Source: Roseburia_C amylophila (GTDB lineage: Bacteria > Bacillota > Clostridia > Lachnospirales > Lachnospiraceae). Taken from it: 64,000 nucleotides of DNA. The notes below the pieces were generated by a model that ran no database searches, was not told the DNA's origin, and saw only the letters and a list, made by a program, of their open reading frames with translations. The stretch spans positions 1 through 64,000 of the forward strand of contig NZ_JAOQKI010000005.1 in NCBI RefSeq assembly GCF_025567465.1. The letters are read 5' to 3'. Position 1 is the stretch's first letter; the number at the start of each line of letters is the position of its first letter. Position numbers and translations under genes: made by a program. This document shows, piece after piece, positions 15,598 through 24,612 of the stretch.

Positions 15598-17859
15598 ATG
15601 AAAGTGAAGAGTCCATTAAGAAAACGAATTCCAAGGGAATTGAAAACAGATTTTGGAAAATATCTTGTGATTTTCCTGTTCCTGACAGCTACTATCGGAT
15701 TTGTATCGGGATTTCTGGTGGCAGGAAGCAGTATGATAACTGCCTATAATGAGAGTTTTGAAAAGTACAATATTGAAGACGGTAATTTCGAACTGATGGA
15801 AGAAGCTGACGATACGCTGCTTACAGAACTGGAAAAAGAGGGCGTAACAATTTATGAGAATTACTATCTGGAAGAAGAGGTGGTAAATGGAAAGTCAGAC
15901 AGTACCCTCCGCATTTTTAAACCAAGAAATGAAGTGGATAAAGTATGTCTGATGGATGGAGAAATGCCGCAGCAGGAAGATGAAATTGCAATTGACCGGA
16001 TGTATGCGGACAATAATTCCTTAAAAGTAGGAGACACCATTAAAGTAGGCGGCGAGAAAAAGACCATCAGTGGTCTTGTGGCATTATCGGATTACAGTGC
16101 TCTGTTTTCCGATAGCAAGGATCTGATGTTTGATGCCATAAAATTTGGCGTTGCCATTGCCACAGAGGATGCCTTTGATGCTTATGGTACCGGAAATCTC
16201 CATTACAGCTATTCCTGGAAATATGAAAAAACTCCGGCTGATGATACGGAAGCAAAAGAGAAAGCAGAAGATTTTATGAAAGTGCTGAGCAGTAAGGCGG
16301 CAATAGCAGCATACATACCGGCATTTTCCAATCAGGCAATTCATTTTACGGGAGATGATATGGGTGGAGACAAAACAATGGTAATGACGTTGTTATATAT
16401 CCTGATAGCGATTATGGCATTTGTCTTTGCAGTTACCACCAATAATACGATTACAAAAGAAGCGGCAGTCATCGGAACGCTGCGTGCATCCGGCTATACC
16501 AGAGGAGAACTGCTGCGGCATTATCTGCATCTTCCGGTACTGGTGACAATCGTAGCAGCAATTATTGGAAATATACTTGGCTATACCGTATTTAAAAATA
16601 TGGTAGCAGATTTGTACTATGGAAGCTATAGTCTGCCGACCTACCATACCATCTGGAATGGGGATGCGTTTATCCTGACAACGGTGATTCCGGCAATCAT
16701 AATGATTGTTATAAATCTGCTTTTGATTTCTTCCAAACTGCGTATTTCACCACTGAATTTCTTGCGCAGGGATTTGAGCAGAAGAAAGCGGAAAAAAGCA
16801 GTAAAACTGCCGCATTTCAAATTCTTTAACCGGTTCCGTATCCGTATTATTTTACAGAACCGTGCGGGCTACCTGACTTTATTTATCGGTATTGCTTTTG
16901 CAGAAATTCTGCTGGTTTTCGGCATGATGATGTCACCACTTTTAGAGCATTATCAGGATGAAGTGCTGTCCCACATGCTTGCAGATTATCAGTATGTATT
17001 AAAAGCACCGGTTCCAACGGAAACAGATGGCGCAGAGACTTATCTTGCCGGTAGTTTAAAGACAATGCCGACAGAATTCAGCAGCGAAGAGGTCAGCGTC
17101 TATGGAGTTGAAAAAGACAGTGCTTATGTTGATATTGATTTCCCAAAAGAAGGTGTCTACATTTCGGATAGTTATGCAGAAAAATACCGGCTCGCAGAAG
17201 GCGATACCATTGAGTTAAAGGAAACTTATGGAGATAAGAAATACAAGTTTAAGGTGGCTGGAATCTATGAGTATCCGGCAGCGGTGGCAATTTTTATGCC
17301 GGAAGAGGAATATCGGGATGTATTTGACAAAGAGGAGGATTATTTCAATGGATATTTCTCCGATAAGAAGATTACCGATATTGAGGATGCCTATATCATG
17401 ACGACCATTACAGAAGATGACCTCACCAAGGTATCAAGACAGCTTGATGTATCTATGGGCGGCATGTTCTATCTGATGAATGTATTTTCTGTTGCACTGG
17501 CAGCAATCCTTATTTACCTGATGACAAAGCTGATTATCGAGCGGAATGCTTCATCCATATCCATGGTTAAAATATTGGGTTACAACACCCGAGAAATCGG
17601 GAAATTATATCTGACAGCCACCACCTGGATTGTGGTGATATCCGTTATCCTGGGTGAAGCAATTGCTACCGAGACCATTAATGTCATCTACCGGGCAATG
17701 ATGAGTGATTACTCCGGCTGGCTGAGCATCTACTATGACCCGAACATCTACTGGAAAATACTGCTTATGGTACTGGCAGCATACTTCGTAGTGGCATTGT
17801 TCTGCCTTCGGAAGATTCGGAAGATACCGATGGACGAAGCTTTGAAGAATGTAGAGTAG
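15598..17859 (+). CDS. FtsX-like ABC permease, large
   Basis: The 753-aa membrane protein starts at an ATG (a GTG one codon earlier is possible) 8 bp after the ATPase gene. One N-terminal helix (about residues 19-40) leads into a large extracytoplasmic domain (to about 255). Three helices follow (about 265-380), then a second half with the same plan: one helix near 420, an outside domain, and three helices near 630-745. This duplicated FtsX design matches MacB-type or bacitracin-exporter-like systems. Substrate unknown. Confidence 0.87.
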   Translation: MKVKSPLRKRIPRELKTDFGKYLVIFLFLTATIGFVSGFLVAGSSMITAYNESFEKYNIEDGNFELMEEADDTLLTELEKEGVTIYENYYLEEEVVNGKSDSTLRIFKPRNEVDKVCLMDGEMPQQEDEIAIDRMYADNNSLKVGDTIKVGGEKKTISGLVALSDYSALFSDSKDLMFDAIKFGVAIATEDAFDAYGTGNLHYSYSWKYEKTPADDTEAKEKAEDFMKVLSSKAAIAAYIPAFSNQAIHFTGDDMGGDKTMVMTLLYILIAIMAFVFAVTTNNTITKEAAVIGTLRASGYTRGELLRHYLHLPVLVTIVAAIIGNILGYTVFKNMVADLYYGSYSLPTYHTIWNGDAFILTTVIPAIIMIVINLLLISSKLRISPLNFLRRDLSRRKRKKAVKLPHFKFFNRFRIRIILQNRAGYLTLFIGIAFAEILLVFGMMMSPLLEHYQDEVLSHMLADYQYVLKAPVPTETDGAETYLAGSLKTMPTEFSSEEVSVYGVEKDSAYVDIDFPKEGVYISDSYAEKYRLAEGDTIELKETYGDKKYKFKVAGIYEYPAAVAIFMPEEEYRDVFDKEEDYFNGYFSDKKITDIEDAYIMTTITEDDLTKVSRQLDVSMGGMFYLMNVFSVALAAILIYLMTKLIIERNASSISMVKILGYNTREIGKLYLTATTWIVVISVILGEAIATETINVIYRAMMSDYSGWLSIYYDPNIYWKILLMVLAAYFVVALFCLRKIRKIPMDEALKNVE

Positions 17860-17940
17860 AATCGGAAAAGTTTTTCATTACTCGCATAAAGCGAAACTTA
17901 AATATTGTAACAATAAGAAATTAGAGAATATTAACAAAAC

Positions 17941-18155
17941 CAGCAGTTTCACTGAAGAGAGGGCATCAACCATATCAATTAGAGCTGCTTAGAATTTCAT
18001 CACAGACTGGCAACGCCGGTGCAGGGATGTACCGGCGAGGTGCAATGGAGCATGGATGCGACTTTGCACCGCTTGCCGGAAAGACCAATATATAAAATGG
18101 AAATTCTTAGCAGCTCTTATAGATATGGTGTCGCCCTTTTTCAGCGAAACTGCTG
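17941..18155. repeat. Fold-back element, copy 1 (plus orientation)
   Basis: CAGCAGTTTC (17941-17950) pairs with GAAACTGCTG (18146-18155). Inside, further arms pair (AGAGCTGCTTAGAATTTC with GAAATTCTTAGCAGCTCT, one mismatch). The core (18007-18080) shows the three-way junction shared with copies 2-4: outer stem GGCAA/TTGCC, a GCCGGTGC/GTACCGGC hairpin, a GGTGCA/TGCACC hairpin, and the invariant loop CATGGATG. Weaker pairing continues outward to about 17880 and 18200. It fills most of the 510-bp gap after the permease gene. Confidence 0.85.
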
Positions 18156-18295
18156 TTTTTTTATATTATTGACATTATGAAAATATTGCTATCTTTATAC
18201 AAGTATAATTTCTCCCCACCCTGCCAAACTAAAACCATATCAGACCACCCGAAATTCTCAATATGATAAAGAATTCTCACCACGCACATTTTGTG

Positions 18296-18349
18296 TTGAC
18301 AACAGAAACATAATTAGTTATGATAAACACAAGTTAGAAATAACTAACT
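18296..18349 (+). promoter_or_regulatory. Promoter plus palindromic operator before DUF3793 gene
   Basis: TTGACA (18296-18301), 17-bp spacer and TATGAT (18319-18324) make a good promoter. Just downstream, AGTTAG (18332-18337) and CTAACT (18344-18349) form a 6-bp inverted repeat with a 6-bp centre, and TTAGTTA near 18313 repeats the theme. The TTAG/CTAA pattern resembles sites of iron-dependent DtxR/IdeR-type repressors, fitting iron control of the flavodoxin operon. The regulator assignment is inferred. Confidence 0.6.
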
Positions 18350-18370
18350 AGAACGAAAGGAAAAGAAGCT

Positions 18371-18988
18371 ATGAGTACAGAGATTCTGGAAATTGTACAA
18401 CAGATGGATTTACACAATGCAGAGACGCAGTTAGCGCTACAATGTGCCCCATTGATCGCAGGCGTAAAGATATCCAATCTCTTAGTCGTTTCAACAGGCA
18501 TGGAAGATGCGGTAAAACAGTGCCTGAGAAAATCCGGAATTTCGTTCCTGCTACTGCTCAGGACCAGGGAAAAAGCTCGTTACCTTCTTTTTCGGAAGAA
18601 ACCGTTGGAGGCGTATCTGATGCGTAAAGAGATACGAGAGCTGCTGCAGGAGTCCGGTTATCAGGACTTTACGCTCGGAAATATTCTCAGTACGTTTCAG
18701 AAACGTTACCAGGGTTATATGTGCGGAGAACCTGGTTTTCCTCATGAAATGGGAGTGCTGCTTGGCTATCCGGTAGAAGATGTAAGAGGATTTATGGAAC
18801 AGAATGGACAGAATGCACTCTATCAGGGTTATTGGAAAGTGTATGCACACGTTCCGGAAAAGAAACGTCTTTTCGCACGCTATGATATGGAAAAAGAGAC
18901 CATCATCCAGCTTCTCTCCAATGGAGTGGGAATGCGGGACATCATAGGTATTTATAATGACAGCATGCCGCAGAAAGCGGCTGTTTAG
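18371..18988 (+). CDS. DUF3793 family protein
   Basis: The 205-aa soluble protein matches the DUF3793 pattern I know from Clostridia: HNAETQLALQCAPLIAGVKISNLL at the start, a central MRKEIRELLQESGY segment, and HEMGVLLGYPVEDVRGFM. It is typically encoded beside flavodoxin and iron-uptake genes, as here with a flavodoxin 12 bp downstream. Its role is unknown; iron homeostasis is a guess from neighbours and from the operator in front of it. GAAAGGAAAAGAAGCT precedes the ATG. Confidence 0.8.
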   Translation: MSTEILEIVQQMDLHNAETQLALQCAPLIAGVKISNLLVVSTGMEDAVKQCLRKSGISFLLLLRTREKARYLLFRKKPLEAYLMRKEIRELLQESGYQDFTLGNILSTFQKRYQGYMCGEPGFPHEMGVLLGYPVEDVRGFMEQNGQNALYQGYWKVYAHVPEKKRLFARYDMEKETIIQLLSNGVGMRDIIGIYNDSMPQKAAV

Positions 18989-19000
18989 GAGGTAGAAAAA

Positions 19001-19432
19001 ATGAGTAAGATTCAGGTAGTTTATTGGACACAGTCAGGAAACACACAGGCAATGGCTGAGGCTGTTGGAAGAGGAATTGAAGCAGCTGGCAAAGAAGCAG
19101 AGGTTGTTGATGTAAGTACAGCTGATATGGATGCGTTAAAAGCTTCTTCCGTATTTGCAATGGGATGTCCTGCAATGGGTGCAGAAGTCTTAGAAGAAGG
19201 CGAGATGGAGCCATTCGTTGAAGAAGTAGAAGGCTTTGCAGCAGGAAAGAAAATCGCATTATTCGGTTCTTACGGATGGGGCGATGGACAGTGGATGCGT
19301 GACTGGGTAGACCGTATGACAAGCGCAGGAGCAACCGTTGTAAATGGCGAAGGTGTGATTTGTCAGGAAGCACCGGATGACGATGCAGTCGCTGCATGCG
19401 AAAGCTTAGGCAAACAGTTAGCAGGAATGTAA
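19001..19432 (+). CDS. Flavodoxin
   Basis: The 143-aa protein has the FMN phosphate loop TQSGNTQAMA at residues 10-19, then the flavin-stacking region around GCPAMGAE and the GSYGWGDGQWM loop (about 89-99). It is a short-chain flavodoxin that carries electrons in place of ferredoxin, usually under iron limitation. It is the second gene of the DUF3793 operon, with AGGAGG before its ATG and a terminator after it. Confidence 0.93.
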   Translation: MSKIQVVYWTQSGNTQAMAEAVGRGIEAAGKEAEVVDVSTADMDALKASSVFAMGCPAMGAEVLEEGEMEPFVEEVEGFAAGKKIALFGSYGWGDGQWMRDWVDRMTSAGATVVNGEGVICQEAPDDDAVAACESLGKQLAGM

Positions 19433-19498
19433 ATTCCAAAAACAAAATCATTTCCGTAGGGTACAAACAAATTGTATTATATATCATAACCAGAAGAA

Positions 19499-19526
19499 GT
19501 CTTGCAGAAAACTGCAAGGCTTTTTC
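19499..19526 (+). terminator. Rho-independent terminator after flavodoxin
   Basis: GTCTTGCAG, a 4-nt AAAA loop, CTGCAAGGC and a TTTTT run. Confidence 0.85.
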
Positions 19527-19581
19527 ACATTTTATAAACAGCTGCATATACTGATAAGAAGGACTGGAAACAGGTGAAAGA

Positions 19582-20865
19582 ATGAAAGTATTGAATCTGG
19601 GAGAACGCTCCGTGCTGGTACAGTATGTGCAGCTGGCATTGAACCGTGCGGGATATGACATAAGGAAAGATGGAATTTTGGGAGAGAATACCTGCAGGGC
19701 ATTGCGGCAGTTTTTAAGGAAAAAGAGCGGGGAAGAATTTAACTGTAAAATAGATGATGTAGTGTGGGGGAAGCTTTTCCCCTATTTAAAAGGATATACG
19801 ATGCATGAAATAAAATCCGGTGAGACATTATGGGGTATTGCGGCAAATTATGACACCAGTGTATCAGCGATTATGACAGCTAATCCAACAGTAAATCCGC
19901 TGGCACTGCGGACCGGAAGTATTCTTGCAATTCCATTCTCTTTTTCGCTTGTAGCAGAAGATGTGGCTTACACTTCTTATCTCAATGACTGGATATTGGA
20001 AGGGCTTACGGTACGCTATCCTTTCTTGGTTCAGGGAAATATTGGAAAAAGTGCGATGGGAAAGGAAATTCCCTATCTTCGGATTGGAACAGGAGAGCGG
20101 GAAGTCTTTTACAGTGGAGCATATCATGCAAACGAATGGATTACCACACCGGTCCTGCTTAAATTTGCGGAAGAATATGCCCATGCATTTGCAGCGGGAC
20201 GCATGCTTTATACTGTGCAGGCAGCGTGGCTTTTTTATGGATTTTCCCTGTATCTTGTTCCCCTGGTAAACCCGGATGGCGTGGATTTAGTGAATGGAGT
20301 ATTAGAAGAGGGTGCATCCTTAGAAGAGGCAGAGCGCATTGCAGCTGATTATCCGAAGATTCCATTTCCGAATGGATGGAAAGCCAATATAGAAGGAATT
20401 GATTTGAATCTGCAATTTCCGGCGGGCTGGGAAAATGCCAGAAACATTAAATTTGCCATGGGATTTACAACACCGGCACCAAGAGATTATGTGGGAGAGG
20501 CTCCCCTTGTGGCACCGGAAAGCCGCAGTGTCTATGAATTTACAAGAGCCCATAATTTTTCGTTAATTCTGGCATATCATGCCCAGGGAGAAGTGATTTA
20601 CTGGCGGTATCTTGACTATGAACCGGCAGATTCCAGAAGAATTGCAGAATATTTTGGCGAGGTCAGCGGATACCGGGTGGAAGAGACCCCATCTGTATCT
20701 GGTTATGCCGGTTTCAAAGACTGGTTTATTCAGGCATACAATCGTCCCGGTTATACCATTGAGGTGGGAATGGGGGTAAGCCCGCTTCCGATGAGCCAGT
20801 TTGCCGGAATCTGTGAAGATAACCGTCTGATTTTAGAAGGCGGAATGACGGAACTTGTGCGATAA
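19582..20865 (+). CDS. LysM / M14 family peptidoglycan peptidase
   Basis: The 427-aa protein has a peptidoglycan-binding domain (about 1-65, GERSVLVQYVQLALNRAGY), one LysM repeat (about 75-117, HEIKSGETLWGIAANYDTS), and an M14 zinc carboxypeptidase domain. Metal ligands fit HANE (about 183-186) and YHAQ (about 332), with the catalytic glutamate in YTIEVGMG (about 393). This is the layout of gamma-D-glutamyl-meso-diaminopimelate peptidase I, which trims stem peptides. No signal peptide is visible, so it may act on recycled muropeptides or leave by another route. Confidence 0.87.
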   Translation: MKVLNLGERSVLVQYVQLALNRAGYDIRKDGILGENTCRALRQFLRKKSGEEFNCKIDDVVWGKLFPYLKGYTMHEIKSGETLWGIAANYDTSVSAIMTANPTVNPLALRTGSILAIPFSFSLVAEDVAYTSYLNDWILEGLTVRYPFLVQGNIGKSAMGKEIPYLRIGTGEREVFYSGAYHANEWITTPVLLKFAEEYAHAFAAGRMLYTVQAAWLFYGFSLYLVPLVNPDGVDLVNGVLEEGASLEEAERIAADYPKIPFPNGWKANIEGIDLNLQFPAGWENARNIKFAMGFTTPAPRDYVGEAPLVAPESRSVYEFTRAHNFSLILAYHAQGEVIYWRYLDYEPADSRRIAEYFGEVSGYRVEETPSVSGYAGFKDWFIQAYNRPGYTIEVGMGVSPLPMSQFAGICEDNRLILEGGMTELVR

Positions 20866-20918
20866 CCGGGGATGTGTTATATTGTAGCAGAGAAAAGATG
20901 AGGAAACTGGAGCGTAAG

Positions 20919-21869
20919 ATGAACACAGCATACAGCTATGAGATACAGCCGCTGGATGAACATTCCATAAGCATAGAGCGTGTATATGGGACGACACCGG
21001 TTGTTGTAATTCCAGAGCAGATAGATGGATTCACAGTAAAGAGAATAGGCGCATATTGTTTTTCGGAAAGCAAACATGTTCCGGCAGATGCCGTTACCAT
21101 TGGCGGAGTGGACAGTTTTATGAAAGCATTATGCGGAAATGATATCGAAGAAATTTCTTTGCCGGATTCCGTGGAACAAATCGGGAATCTGGCATTTTAT
21201 AATTGCCGCAAATTACGAACACTTACCTTGGGGCGTTTCTTAAAAGAATTAGGAAGCGATGCCTTTATGAACTGCCGGAGCTTAAAGCGGCTGGTGCTTC
21301 GTTCTTCCATGGAAGAAGCCAGTGGCGCACAGCTTATCTTAAATCAGGTTCGGGCTGATTTGGAAGTGGAATTTAAGGAAGCCTTATTTTTCTATCCGGA
21401 ATATTACGATTCCTATGAAGAAATCGGACCGGCACATATATTTGCACTGAATATTGCGGGGGAAGGTTTCCGGGCAAGACAGTGTTTTCATGAGCGGATG
21501 GTAGATGCCGCCGCATACGATATGATATTTGAGCGGATCTGCATTGAGGAGAAGATGTGGACTGCAGCCAGAATGGCACTTTGCAGACTGGCATATCCGG
21601 TGGAATTAAAGGAAGAAGCCCGTGAACGTTATCTTTCTTATTTAAAAGAACATGCCAGTGAGGTATGCGATGTTTTGATTCAGAAAAAAGATTTAGCATT
21701 ATTAGAGTTGATATGCCGGCTTCAGGTGATGGAGCGGAGTGGAATCACTGCATTAATCGAGCAGGCGGCAGAAGCCGGCTGGGCAGAAGGCAGTGTCAGC
21801 TTAAGCAGCTGGCAGCAGAAATATTATAAGGAAGAAGCAGCTTCTTCCTGTTATGATATTGAGTGGTAA
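20919..21869 (+). CDS. Leucine-rich-repeat (BspA-type) protein
   Basis: I choose the ATG at 20919 (MNTAYSYEI) after TGGAG; an ATG 21 bp earlier is possible. The 316-aa protein carries BspA/LRR_5 repeats in its first half (VVIPEQIDGFTVKRIGAYCF, EISLPDSVEQIGNLAFYNC, LTLGRFLKELGSDAFMNC), then a helical part. It lacks a signal peptide, so it is probably cytoplasmic. It starts a run with a VWA protein and a MoxR-type ATPase, suggesting it presents partners to that machine. Confidence 0.75.
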   Translation: MNTAYSYEIQPLDEHSISIERVYGTTPVVVIPEQIDGFTVKRIGAYCFSESKHVPADAVTIGGVDSFMKALCGNDIEEISLPDSVEQIGNLAFYNCRKLRTLTLGRFLKELGSDAFMNCRSLKRLVLRSSMEEASGAQLILNQVRADLEVEFKEALFFYPEYYDSYEEIGPAHIFALNIAGEGFRARQCFHERMVDAAAYDMIFERICIEEKMWTAARMALCRLAYPVELKEEARERYLSYLKEHASEVCDVLIQKKDLALLELICRLQVMERSGITALIEQAAEAGWAEGSVSLSSWQQKYYKEEAASSCYDIEW

Positions 21870-21917
21870 AAACAGCAGAAAATTAAGAAAATATGCAGTG
21901 GCAGAAAGGAGCAGAAG

Positions 21918-23213
21918 ATGGCGCATATTAAGACCCAGACCGAATGGGAAAATGATATGTCTGTAAAAATCTTGCAGCATGCAAGAAGTGAAATCTATCT
22001 GGATTTGCGATATCTTGATGTGGCACTTTCTGCATTGAAGCCTCAGGCAATGGAAGGCTTAGAGACAATGGCTACGGACGGAGAGAGCCTCTTTTTCTCA
22101 GCAGGACAGGTAATACGCGTATTCCGGAATAATCCGGCATTTATGAACCGGGCGTACCTGCACACGATATTGCACTGTATTTTTTCACACTTATTTTTAA
22201 AAGGAAACAGAGATACGAAGCTTTGGAATCTTGCCTGCGATATTGTAGTGGAGCAGACCATTGACGGCATGGACAAGCCCTGTACCAGGCGCGCATTAAG
22301 CTTTCTGCGGCAGCAGACCTATGAAGCATTGAAGGGTGAGGGGCGGATTTCTGCAGCAGTGGTATACCGCTGGCTGCGGGGAAAATCCATGGAAGAGCTT
22401 CTTACCTTAAATCATGAATTTTATACGGATGACCACCGTTTCTGGAAAGAGGAAACCGGCAATGGCGCGGCATCTGCAGCCAGAAATAAATGGAATAAGA
22501 TAGCAAGGCAGACCAGTATGGCAAAGAAGCGGCATGGAGATGAGCCGGAAAAGGGAGAAGAACTTCTGATGACACAGATCAGTGCTGCGAAAAGCCGCCG
22601 GAGTTATAAGGAATTTTTACAGAAATTTTCCATACTACAGGAAGAATTAAAATGCAATCCCGATGAGTATGATTTGAATTATTATACCTATGGGCTGCGG
22701 CTTTATAAGAATATGCCCCTGATAGAACCGGTGGAGAGCCGGGAAGTAAAGAAAATCCGGGAATTTGTAGTGGTGGTAGACACCAGTTATTCCACCAGCG
22801 GCAGTTTAATCAAAGGCTTTTTAAATGAGACATTTGGCATTTTATCCCAGCAGAACAGCTTCTTTCGAAGATGCAGAATCCGGATTATCCAGTGCGATGA
22901 TAAAGTGGAAATGGATGAGGTAATCAGTAGTCAGGAAGAAATGGAGCGGCTGCTAAAAAGCTTTCAGGTAGTGGGCGGCGGAAATACAGATTTTCGACCG
23001 GCGTTTACTTATGTAAACCAACTAATCAAAGAAGGAAGCATCCGGCATCTGGATGGACTCTTGTATTTTACCGATGGCAAGGGCATTTATCCGCTAAAGA
23101 AGCCGGAATATAAGACCGCATTTTTATTCTTGGGAGCCTATGATGAGACGGCAGTACCGCCATGGGCAATGCGGCTGCAGCTGGAGCCGGAAGAGCTGGA
23201 ACAGAATGCATGA
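21918..23213 (+). CDS. VWA-like protein with N-terminal metallopeptidase-like domain (DUF2201 type)
   Basis: The 431-aa protein starts after AAAGGAG. The N-terminal half includes LHTILHCIFSHLF (about 76-88), whose His-x3-His pattern resembles the putative metallopeptidase domain that accompanies this VWA family. The C-terminal half is a VWA-like fold with a MIDAS DTSYSTS (about 292-298) and a later TD (LYFTDGKG). Proteins of this kind work with MoxR-type AAA ATPases, and one is encoded 29 bp downstream. The client is unknown. Confidence 0.82.
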   Translation: MAHIKTQTEWENDMSVKILQHARSEIYLDLRYLDVALSALKPQAMEGLETMATDGESLFFSAGQVIRVFRNNPAFMNRAYLHTILHCIFSHLFLKGNRDTKLWNLACDIVVEQTIDGMDKPCTRRALSFLRQQTYEALKGEGRISAAVVYRWLRGKSMEELLTLNHEFYTDDHRFWKEETGNGAASAARNKWNKIARQTSMAKKRHGDEPEKGEELLMTQISAAKSRRSYKEFLQKFSILQEELKCNPDEYDLNYYTYGLRLYKNMPLIEPVESREVKKIREFVVVVDTSYSTSGSLIKGFLNETFGILSQQNSFFRRCRIRIIQCDDKVEMDEVISSQEEMERLLKSFQVVGGGNTDFRPAFTYVNQLIKEGSIRHLDGLLYFTDGKGIYPLKKPEYKTAFLFLGAYDETAVPPWAMRLQLEPEELEQNA

Positions 23214-23242
23214 GAGAAATAATATAGATTGGAAGAAAACAG

Positions 23243-24571
23243 ATGAATATCAAACAGGCAAAGGAAGAAATCAAACATACCGTAACAGCATATTTGAAAA
23301 AGGATGATGAGGACAGATATAAGATTCCTCTGATTCGTCAGAGACCGGTCTTATTAATGGGACCGCCGGGAATCGGCAAGACCCAGATTATGGAGCAGAT
23401 TGCAGAGGAGTGCAAAATCGGACTGGTAGCATATACGATTACCCATCATACCAGACAGAGTGCAGTGGGACTTCCTTTTATCAAAGAAATGGAATTTGCA
23501 GGCAAAGAGTATTCCATAACGGAATATACCATGAGTGAGATTATTGCCAGAGTATACCGGAAAATCGAGGAAGGCTGTCCGGAAGGAATCCTTTTCATAG
23601 ATGAGATTAACTGTGTGTCAGAGACACTGGCACCGACCATGCTGCAGTTTTTGCAGTGCAAGACCTTTGGTAATCAGGCAGTGCCGGAGGGCTGGATTAT
23701 TGTTGCAGCAGGCAATCCGCCGGAATACAATAAATCGGTGCGGGAATTTGATATGGTAACCTTGGACCGTGTCCGCTGTATGCAGGTAGAGGCAGACCTT
23801 GGTGTTTGGAAAGCTTATGCCAGATCAAGACATATCCATGGTGCAATTTTAAGCTATCTTGAGCTTCGTCCAAAGAATTTCTACCGGGTGGAAGCAGATG
23901 TAGACGGCTTGCAGTTTGTCACAGCAAGAGGCTGGGAGGACTTAAGCATTCTGATGCAGACCTATGAAGAAATGGGGCTTCCGGTAGATGAAACCGTTGT
24001 AGGAGAATTTTTACATCATAAGGATGTGGCAGAGGATGCGGCAGCATATTTTGATTTATACCAGAAATATAAGGATGACTATGGAATTCCGTTAATATTG
24101 GAAGGAAAGATTCGGTCGGAAGTATTTGCCCGGATTTATGATGCAGCTTTTGATGAAAGACTCAGCGTGGTCAATCTTTTGTTGGACGGATTACAGAATC
24201 TGTTCCGAAGCTATGGAAAAGAAAAGGCTAAGACAGACCGCGACTTTGCAGCCTTGAAAGAATACCGTAATTCCGAAGGGGCAAAGAAAGAAGTCTTTGA
24301 GGAAAAAAAGGCAGCCTTTGATATCCAGAGAAAGACATTAGAAACAATCGAAGAAAAGACCGCAGCAGCCTTAGAGCATGCGTTTGATTTTATGGAGCAG
24401 GCATTTGAGGGCGGTCAGGAAATGGTGGTATTTGTAACAGATCTTGCTACCGTGGCAGAATCCGCAAGATTCTTAGCCGAGCACAACTGCGACCGCTATT
24501 TACAGTATAATCAGGAGCTGCTGATTGGAAGCAAGCGGGCAGAGCTTTTAGCCGAGCTGAACCGGGACTAG
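23243..24571 (+). CDS. MoxR-type AAA+ ATPase
   Basis: The 442-aa protein has Walker A GPPGIGKTQ (about 37-45), Walker B GILFIDEINCV (about 114-124), sensor 1 IIVAAGNPPEYN (about 152-163) and arginine fingers near FDMVTLDRVRC. These are MoxR/RavA features. Such chaperone-like ATPases act with VWA proteins to load metals or remodel complexes. The gene directly follows the VWA gene, and the pair is probably one complex. The C-terminal third is a charged helical region. Confidence 0.88.
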   Translation: MNIKQAKEEIKHTVTAYLKKDDEDRYKIPLIRQRPVLLMGPPGIGKTQIMEQIAEECKIGLVAYTITHHTRQSAVGLPFIKEMEFAGKEYSITEYTMSEIIARVYRKIEEGCPEGILFIDEINCVSETLAPTMLQFLQCKTFGNQAVPEGWIIVAAGNPPEYNKSVREFDMVTLDRVRCMQVEADLGVWKAYARSRHIHGAILSYLELRPKNFYRVEADVDGLQFVTARGWEDLSILMQTYEEMGLPVDETVVGEFLHHKDVAEDAAAYFDLYQKYKDDYGIPLILEGKIRSEVFARIYDAAFDERLSVVNLLLDGLQNLFRSYGKEKAKTDRDFAALKEYRNSEGAKKEVFEEKKAAFDIQRKTLETIEEKTAAALEHAFDFMEQAFEGGQEMVVFVTDLATVAESARFLAEHNCDRYLQYNQELLIGSKRAELLAELNRD

Positions 24572-24612
24572 TTGTACAGCGTAAAAAAATGTCAGAAAGG
24601 ATACCTTTAAAC

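Noticed and set aside
18942..19661. 239-codon frame on the minus strand across the flavodoxin gene
   Set aside because: It lies antisense to a clear flavodoxin, lacks a ribosome site, and its Leu/Arg/His-rich sequence is typical of a shadow frame.
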